Assembly: GCA_023132105.1 (NCBI GenBank)
Contig: JAGLYS010000193.1
Location: 1-9,129, forward strand
From: Caldifarciminota bacterium
GTDB taxonomy: Bacteria > Hydrothermota > 32-111 > QNBC01
DNA: 9,129 bases
Direction: 5' to 3'
Part shown: piece after piece, positions 5,241-9,129 of the stretch
Layout of the letters: each line of letters opens with the position of its first letter
Position numbering within the stretch: the stretch's first letter is position 1
Notes under the pieces: generated by a model
Database searches by the model: none
Told to the model about the DNA's origin: nothing
The model's input: the letters and a program-made list of their open reading frames with translations, nothing else
Translations under genes and position numbers: made by a program

Positions 5241-5930
5241 TTAATAATATGATGTCCTCAATCTTTTGATGTCTTTTAGTAATTGTTTATTGAAATAATC
5301 CTGTGCTGAAAGATTTGAATCTTTAAAATCATGTTCGATATTGATCCATTTTGAATCCGTTTTAAATTCATAGTTTACATCATCTAATACGTTAATAATC
5401 TCTCTGAAGAAATCTTTTGCATCATGTTTATTGATCTCCCTGTTAGTAGCATTCATAATAGTGTTGTAATTATTGAAGATTGTATTAAATTCCTTTTCAT
5501 ACTTATTATCAATAGTATCAATAATATGCGAAAATGCATTAGATAATTTTACTGATTCTAATTCCAGATGCTTATTCTTTTCTAACCTGAACTTCATCAG
5601 ATTATTGTATAAATCAGTAACTTTTACGAGTTCACCTCTAAACCTTTCAAAATCAATGGCTTCTATTTGCTCGGCTATGCATTCCAAATATTCTGCTCTT
5701 GGATTATCTATGATAATTTCTCTTGCAGGTACATAAAATTCTTTGGCTTCATCAATCATGCGATTACCAAGCATGACCATTTCACCTTTAAAATTGATTA
5801 ATATTTCTTTTCTTCGTTTGGGCAACACTGAAAATCTATCACTAAATTTCAATATGACTTTAGGGGTTTTTACCCTCTCTACTCGTATAAAGCGATCCCT
5901 GATCATTTCTTCGGTTATTTTTATTTCCAT
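5241..5930 (-). CDS. Hypothetical helical protein, 229 aa
   Basis: Unrecognised, largely helical protein. Residues 1-60 contain basic strands (FIRVERVKTPKVILKF, SVLPKRRKEILINF). From about 80 onward it is a chain of long charged helices (ECIAEQIEAIDFERF, LEKNKHLELESVKLSNAF, DTIDNKYEKEFNTIFNNY) with coiled-coil character, ending in TSYY. There is essentially no cysteine, unlike most neighbours. I prefer ATG 5930: it is preceded by AGGAAGTGGCAAAT, almost the same leader as the 234-aa gene. ATG 5951 (after GGGTGA) and GTG 5963 are in frame and would overlap the previous stop. A structural or scaffold-type role is possible but not shown. Confidence 0.85.
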   Translation of the reverse strand: MEIKITEEMIRDRFIRVERVKTPKVILKFSDRFSVLPKRRKEILINFKGEMVMLGNRMIDEAKEFYVPAREIIIDNPRAEYLECIAEQIEAIDFERFRGELVKVTDLYNNLMKFRLEKNKHLELESVKLSNAFSHIIDTIDNKYEKEFNTIFNNYNTIMNATNREINKHDAKDFFREIINVLDDVNYEFKTDSKWINIEHDFKDSNLSAQDYFNKQLLKDIKRLRTSYY

Positions 5931-5959
5931 ATTTGCCACTTCCTTTCCCATAGGTGTAT

Positions 5960-6421
5960 TCACCCTTTAGTATTAATACCTTCCTCTTTTTCGTTCTCTT
6001 TTTCTGGAGAAACTACTTCTGATTCTAATTGCTGTTCGAGTGTTACGGTTATATTCTTTTCCAAGCAATCAGCACAGTTCACCTTGTTCCAATCTTTTGA
6101 AAGATTCATAGCATCTTTATTACCACAATATGCTGTTGTTTGATAATCTGCAAAATGAACAAGATCCTTTTTATCTATTTTCTTCTTGGCGTTCTTCTTA
6201 TCGAACTTGAACATCATGTAGAGGTAGATCACAACTGAAACACCTGCACATATATTCACCCATTGCATCATTATGTCTGCCCCTGCGGTGAATCCAAGCT
6301 TATCGAAAGAAAACACACAACAGTAGAATACGATTGTTAATCCAATACTGGCTATCAGAAACTTCTTGATTATTTTCTTGTCATTCAATATCTTGTCCAC
6401 TTTTTCCTTATCAATTTTCAT
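5960..6421 (-). CDS. Membrane-anchored zinc protein, 153 aa
   Basis: Two transmembrane segments are visible, about residues 20-38 (FLIASIGLTIVFYCCVFSF) and 51-71 (ending VVIYLYMMF). A lysine-rich stretch (73-86) then suggests both termini face the cytoplasm. A soluble zinc domain follows: H89-F, YC99-G, then VNC116-x2-C119-L. This H...CG...VxCxxC arrangement is known in small phage and virus proteins of unknown function. The end is an acidic, disordered tail. The start is set at ATG 6421 with GGAGATG upstream; ATG 6430 would add three residues. The hydrophobic in-frame stretch further upstream lies over the 170-aa gene in another frame and is not taken as coding. Likely tethers a binding domain to the membrane (inference). 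Confidence 0.86.
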   Translation of the reverse strand: MKIDKEKVDKILNDKKIIKKFLIASIGLTIVFYCCVFSFDKLGFTAGADIMMQWVNICAGVSVVIYLYMMFKFDKKNAKKKIDKKDLVHFADYQTTAYCGNKDAMNLSKDWNKVNCADCLEKNITVTLEQQLESEVVSPEKENEKEEGINTKG

Positions 6422-6923
6422 CTTTTTCATCTCCGTTTGGTTTTCTGTGAATCCAATGCCCATGCTTCCAACACCAAGAGATGTGGATCTCACAATCCGA
6501 GAATACATGATCAACATCAATGCGTTTGTTTTCATCTGTTTCAAATACGCAATTTCTCCACTCAAACTTGCCACACCGCATATCTTCATAGATGCTATTG
6601 CAAAGTCTATTTGTTTCACTACAAACGTAAGCCCCACCGCACTGGAAGTTATGGATGCAATCTCCAAATGGGAAATTCCTGTAATAATCATCAAATGGTT
6701 CTTCTTTTTGTGTTCTGATCCTGATATTCAATTCAATTTCATTTTCACTTTCAGGAGTTTCACATTCTCCACAGTACCATTTAACTATCAGCGTACCATT
6801 TTTGAATATAAGTTCATCAGAGTATTCACTTAATCCATATGGATATGACATCTTTTTGCAGTTGCCACACCTAATTTTTTCTGGAATCCCAAACATCTCA
6901 ATCAGATCTAATCTTCTTCCCAT
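6411..6923 (-). CDS. Cysteine-rich zinc-ribbon protein, 170 aa
   Basis: Residues 17-54 form a four-cysteine zinc ribbon, C19-x2-C22 and C51-x2-C54, with the strands ELIFKNGTLIVKWY between the knuckles. A second part (88-126) is packed with cysteines, C89, C95, C101, C108, C117 and C125, and aromatic/Asp residues. Its spacing suggests another metal site or a cluster, though I cannot match it to a named ferredoxin-like motif. C144 and C151 with H154/H156 follow near the end. The start at ATG 6923 uses GGAGATGA and sits one base after the previous stop. The 3' end overlaps the membrane-protein gene by 11 bases. Function unknown. Confidence 0.88.
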   Translation of the reverse strand: MGRRLDLIEMFGIPEKIRCGNCKKMSYPYGLSEYSDELIFKNGTLIVKWYCGECETPESENEIELNIRIRTQKEEPFDDYYRNFPFGDCIHNFQCGGAYVCSETNRLCNSIYEDMRCGKFEWRNCVFETDENKRIDVDHVFSDCEIHISWCWKHGHWIHRKPNGDEKDEN

Positions 6924-6924
6924 T

Positions 6925-7629
6925 TTATTCATCTCCTTTTTTAATTTTAACATATTCAGCATATGCTTCTTTAACTTTAGTCCATGCAGATTGAGGGTGA
7001 TTGCTATAACCTTCAGCGATTGTTTCAGTTATATTTGATTCTGGATATTCCTTTTTTTCGATTGTTTTTAATAATAACCATTTGAATGATCCCCTACCCA
7101 TCTTAGCTACTCCACCATCTAATCCCTGACTTTCTAAAAAGTCTAACATTTCATCTGATTTTCGTGTTTTAGGGAATGGTTCATGTGTTGGAACAGTTAT
7201 GAGTATAATTTCATCCTTCTTGAAATTGCGTTGTACCCAATGCCTATAATATGTATCCTCTGTCCATATCGCATTAGGAGATGCATTTTCAAAATAGGTT
7301 TTCTTATGTTCAGGGATCTTTGATTTCCAATAATCAAATAATTTTTTCTTATTCAATGGGGGCAATGGTTTTGGTTCTGGCACGTTTAATTCATTTAACA
7401 ATTCTTTAGCAAATTCAAAATCCATGAAATCATATCGTAATTCACATTTCCAATATTCATCTCGTAGCATATGATCCCCAAAGATATGGATTTTACCTTC
7501 CATCATATCTTTAAATTCCTGCCATGCATTTCCAATTGTATCAAATTGTCTTAAACCAATGTCTAAACAAGTTTGTTTAAAGTTAGACCATGTTATTTCA
7601 TCCATGCTCTTTAGGGATTTGTCTTTCAT
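6925..7629 (-). CDS. Hypothetical protein, 234 aa, first gene after the TATA promoter
   Basis: Unrecognised soluble protein, aromatic-rich and without a cysteine pair. Features visible are a WSNFKQTCLDIGLRQFDT helix region near the N-terminus, a proline linker (PEPKPLPPL, about 88-96), a KDEIILITVPTHEPFP strand-loop, and a late basic helical part beginning GRGSFKWLLLKTI (about 180-192). The last part could be a helix-turn-helix-like or recognition helix, but this is weak. The ATG at 7629 follows AGGAAGTGGCAATA. It is the first gene after the only clear gap in the window, where an archaeal TATA box lies about 50 bases upstream of the ATG. It is therefore probably the promoter-proximal gene of the following unit. 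Confidence 0.87.
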   Translation of the reverse strand: MKDKSLKSMDEITWSNFKQTCLDIGLRQFDTIGNAWQEFKDMMEGKIHIFGDHMLRDEYWKCELRYDFMDFEFAKELLNELNVPEPKPLPPLNKKKLFDYWKSKIPEHKKTYFENASPNAIWTEDTYYRHWVQRNFKKDEIILITVPTHEPFPKTRKSDEMLDFLESQGLDGGVAKMGRGSFKWLLLKTIEKKEYPESNITETIAEGYSNHPQSAWTKVKEAYAEYVKIKKGDE

Positions 7630-7674
7630 TATTGCCACTTCCTATCTTCGATACTACCAAGAATGCATAGGTGG

Positions 7675-7682
7675 TATATAAA
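7675..7682 (-). promoter_or_regulatory. Archaeal TATA box
   Basis: The minus strand reads TTTATATA within GTTTATATACC, matching the archaeal TATA consensus. With a usual 25-27 base spacing, transcription would start near 7652, leaving a leader of about 20 bases that contains the GGAAGTG SD of the 234-aa gene. It lies in the only sizeable gap of the first half of the window. Confidence 0.62.
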
Positions 7683-7687
7683 CATTT

Positions 7688-7714
7688 TTAACAATTTTAA
7701 CAAACTTAACACCT
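7688..7714. repeat. Three tandem 9-bp repeats upstream of the TATA box
   Basis: Plus-strand units TTAACAATT, TTAACAAAC and TTAACACCT follow one another at an exact 9-bp period. They lie just upstream of the TATA box in the transcription direction, at the BRE and activator/repressor position. They could be an operator or simply AT-rich sequence. The last unit touches the stop of the 195-aa gene. Confidence 0.5.
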
Positions 7715-8302
7715 TCACTTGAATGCGTTCTGCTCTGCAAATTGCTTGATCGTGTCCTTGTTCATCATAGCAATGGGTATTTTCTTACCATATAATGAAC
7801 CTAAGAGATCTCTCCACTTAATATGATCGAAATCAAATTCATCTAATAACCTACCCACAACCTTATTCTCTGTACCTTCGAGATAATAAATGATAAATTG
7901 ATTAGGTTGATGCCCTTGCCTGTATTCTTCCCTCTTACGAATAGTACCGCTTCTTGTTCTTGTACTCCAACGGAATATTTTTATAGCATAGCCATTTGAT
8001 TGGATTCTACGCAATAATTCATTGCTTTTTCTGGAGTTCGGAATACTATACTTTTCTTGAAATTCGTGCTTAAACAGTGGAGTATGGTAGAGATTGTGCA
8101 TTATGCCTTCATAATCATAGGATTTCCTATTGTGTTCGGGTTTCTTTTTACATTCAACACAGTAACAATAATTTACAACTTCCTTCTTTTTATTTCTTCT
8201 TATGTAATAGAAATATTCCTCGCCAATCTTGATCTTCACACCACAATCGTTACAGACATGACCATTATCCCTTGCAACTACCCTATTTCCTGTTTCAGTC
8301 AT
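7715..8302 (-). CDS. Zinc-finger protein with possible winged helix, 195 aa
   Basis: The N-terminus is a zinc finger: GHVC17-x2-C20-G, then KIKIGEEYFYY, then NYC46-x-C48-x2-C51-K. The CxxCG...I..GE.Y...CxxC layout is frequent in small viral zinc proteins. Residues 75-110 (PLFKHEFQEKYSIP, then NELLRRIQSNGYAIKIF) look like helix-turn-helix followed by the wing of a winged-helix domain. The IIYYLEG strand (137-143) could complete it. On that reading it is a DNA-binding regulator, consistent with its position directly upstream of the promoter with 9-bp repeats; this is inference. The start is decided by GGTGAT five bases before ATG 8302, overlapping the previous gene by 8 bases. Confidence 0.87.
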   Translation of the reverse strand: MTETGNRVVARDNGHVCNDCGVKIKIGEEYFYYIRRNKKKEVVNYCYCVECKKKPEHNRKSYDYEGIMHNLYHTPLFKHEFQEKYSIPNSRKSNELLRRIQSNGYAIKIFRWSTRTRSGTIRKREEYRQGHQPNQFIIYYLEGTENKVVGRLLDEFDFDHIKWRDLLGSLYGKKIPIAMMNKDTIKQFAEQNAFK

Positions 8303-8789
8303 AGTGCATCACCTGAACCCTGTGAACTATGTGATAATCCGTTTCTGGATTGGTTTTGCCCTTTTTCCTGAACCTGTAAACACCCTTGCTTATCTTGTCA
8401 TGGCTTGTATATCCATAGCATCTCATGAAAATTTCTGCATCTTCAAATGTGGGGAATATCTTCTGCTTCAAGGGATCGTTCTCAAAAGTAGCTACCCACA
8501 ACAGATTGGGAACTTTCTTCTTTAGGTTGTTGATTTCCTGCTGATATGCCACTACCAAGTTTGCTTTTTCTATATTTAGTTGTTCAGTCATTGCTTCTAT
8601 ACTCTCAATCTTTTCCAATACTTTTTGCTTCAGTTCATCATAGCCAAGTAGTTTTTCAAGTTTGTTATTATCTCCTGCAAGATGAAATTCAATTGCTTGG
8701 ATTAGTAATTTATCTTTTTCGTTCTCGGTATTGAGTGTTACTTGTGTAACCCTATCACCGCAATCATAACCTACATCATTTAATTTCAT
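8295..8789 (-). CDS. Coiled-coil protein with C-terminal alpha/beta domain, 164 aa
   Basis: Residues 42-93 form a charged heptad-like helix (KLEKLLGYDELKQKVLEKI and onward to LKKKV), probably a dimerising coiled coil. Residues 96-163 form a small domain with strand LLWVATF, helix FEDAEIFMRCYGY, strand GVYRFRKK and a closing strand YHIVHRVQV. The order strand, [ST]-x-x-DA helix, basic loop, YH-containing strand resembles the N-terminal half of the 113-aa protein at 4275-4616, but identity is low. The start ATG 8789 has GAGGTCGAGA in front. The 3' end overlaps the zinc-finger/winged-helix gene by 8 bases and carries its SD, implying coupled production. Function unknown. Confidence 0.86.
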   Translation of the reverse strand: MKLNDVGYDCGDRVTQVTLNTENEKDKLLIQAIEFHLAGDNNKLEKLLGYDELKQKVLEKIESIEAMTEQLNIEKANLVVAYQQEINNLKKKVPNLLWVATFENDPLKQKIFPTFEDAEIFMRCYGYTSHDKISKGVYRFRKKGKTNPETDYHIVHRVQVMHYD

Positions 8790-8840
8790 TTATCTCGACC
8801 TCTTTATTGGCTTATCAATTTGAATATTTATCCATTCCAT
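8790..8840 (-). CDS. Possible 16-aa leader ORF
   Basis: ORF reading MEWINIQIDKPIKRSR, with AAAGGATGG upstream of the ATG and its TAA stop touching the ATG of the 164-aa gene (TAAATG). The packing fits the rest of the window, but a 16-codon ORF can occur by chance. It may act only by delivering ribosomes to the next start. Confidence 0.25.
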   Translation of the reverse strand: MEWINIQIDKPIKRSR

Positions 8841-8853
8841 TTGTATCCATCCT

Positions 8854-9054
8854 TTAACTAATTACATCCCATGTACCATCATCATGGAGTATCATTTCAT
8901 TATCACAAGTTTTACAGTAGTAGGATTTCTGATCCTCGATATTCCATACTTCCATTATTGTGCCACAACCACACGCCTTGATTTTACTGTCAAACTTCTT
9001 ACAGGCATCATTTTTAAGATTCTTTTTATGTAGTTTTTTAGGGAAGCCACACAC
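8854..9054 (-). CDS. Zinc-ribbon protein, C-terminal part, apparently frameshifted
   Basis: The frame contains KAC28-G-C30-GT, strands MEVW and SYYC47-x2-C50, then DGTWDVIS, a clear C-terminal zinc ribbon. C2 and C18 may add a site. The only in-frame start is a GTG inside a (TG)6 dinucleotide tract, with no Shine-Dalgarno sequence before it, so independent initiation looks unlikely. An open frame from the window edge (8955-9128) enters the same tract two bases out of phase. Removing one TG would join the two and produce YRNEICVCG leading into GFPKKLHKK, a natural first zinc knuckle. The gene is therefore probably longer than the window shows, and broken, phase-variable, recoded or misread here. 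Function unknown. Confidence 0.75.
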   Translation of the reverse strand: MCGFPKKLHKKNLKNDACKKFDSKIKACGCGTIMEVWNIEDQKSYYCKTCDNEMILHDDGTWDVIS

Positions 9055-9128
9055 ACACAGATTTCATTTCTATAATCATCTATGGCTTGAAGTTCATCAA
9101 CACAGTGGGGTACTCCAGCCCAATTGAT
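8955..9128 (-). CDS. Upstream reading frame of the frameshifted zinc-ribbon gene (partial)
   Basis: Open from the window edge without a stop, beginning INWAGVPHCVDELQAIDDYR and then NEICVC before the (TG)6 tract. Read straight through, it continues with a basic sequence of no recognisable character and stops at 8955. The part before the tract looks like ordinary protein; the part after it overlaps the zinc ribbon of the other frame and is probably not the native sequence. The 5' end lies outside the window. Confidence 0.5.
   Translation of the reverse strand: MNWAGVPHCVDELQAIDDYRNEICVCVASLKNYIKRILKMMPVRSLTVKSRRVVVAQ
9048..9059. repeat. (CA)6/(TG)6 dinucleotide tract
   Basis: Twelve bases of perfect CA repeat on the plus strand, lying exactly where the two halves of the zinc-ribbon gene change frame. 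Five units would put both halves in one frame. Such tracts gain or lose units by polymerase slippage. Confidence 0.85.
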
Positions 9129-9129
9129 T

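Noticed and set aside
6431..6694. Long N-terminal extension of the membrane-protein frame
   Set aside because: The extra residues are read over the cysteine-rich 170-aa gene in a shifted frame. ATG 6421 has an SD and the usual junction geometry.
6366..6833. 155-codon plus-strand ORF
   Set aside because: Longest plus-strand frame but antisense to two well-supported genes. Its composition is hydrophobic shadow sequence, with no SD-led junction to any neighbour.
7629..7703. 24-aa TTG-initiated ORF (MLKLLKMFIYHL...) between the 195- and 234-aa genes
   Set aside because: It has GGTG six bases upstream and a TAATG end, but needs a TTG start. The region is better explained by a TATA box and repeats; a transcript starting near 7652 would not include it.

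Overview
The window reads as a compact, AT-rich (about one third G+C by eye) block of a mobile genetic element, most likely an archaeal virus, provirus or plasmid. Every supported gene is on the minus strand, so transcription runs from position 9129 down to 1. Genes are small and packed with gaps of a few bases, or with ATGA, TAATG or TGATG stop/start overlaps. Almost every start is preceded by a piece of the Shine-Dalgarno consensus GGAGGTGAT (GGTGAT, GGAGTGAT, GGAAGTG). The one clear intergenic gap carries an archaeal-type TATA box. AGA/AGG and ATA codons are common. There is no tRNA, rRNA, CRISPR array, transposase or integrase. I see no capsid, portal or polymerase gene, so the element type is an inference from architecture. 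The host cannot be named; an archaeon using SD-led translation fits best.

Layout in the direction of transcription. (1) 9129-8854: a zinc-ribbon gene entering from outside the window, whose two parts lie in different frames joined at a (TG)6 tract. (2) 8840-7715: a possible 16-aa leader ORF, a coiled-coil protein and a zinc-finger protein with a possible winged helix. (3) 7714-7630: a promoter region with three 9-bp direct repeats and a TATA box. (4) 7629-4275: seven overlapping or abutting genes, namely two uncharacterised proteins without zinc motifs (234 and 229 aa) and five cysteine-rich ones, including a membrane-anchored zinc protein. (5) 4275-2373: a 34-aa membrane micro-ORF overlying nested inverted repeats, a 71-aa protein, a strongly acidic 126-aa protein, a zinc protein, a 33-aa membrane micro-ORF and a 247-aa protein with a CxxC pair motif. 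(6) 2376-2035: three very small tandem ORFs, the last a short copy of a motif found in the 113-aa gene 2.3 kb away. (7) 2030-519: 171-, 65-, 41-, 142- and 75-aa genes. (8) 541-1: the first 180 codons of a radical SAM enzyme, cut by the window edge.

About a dozen of the roughly 27 genes carry paired Cys/His zinc-binding motifs. Most have no recognisable function, and they look like accessory or host-takeover proteins co-expressed as one or a few polycistronic units. The radical SAM enzyme is the only product whose biochemical class is firm. No stretch longer than about 300 bases lacks a gene. The largest apparent gap (2031-2372) is filled by three micro-ORFs, and the next (4184-4274) by one.
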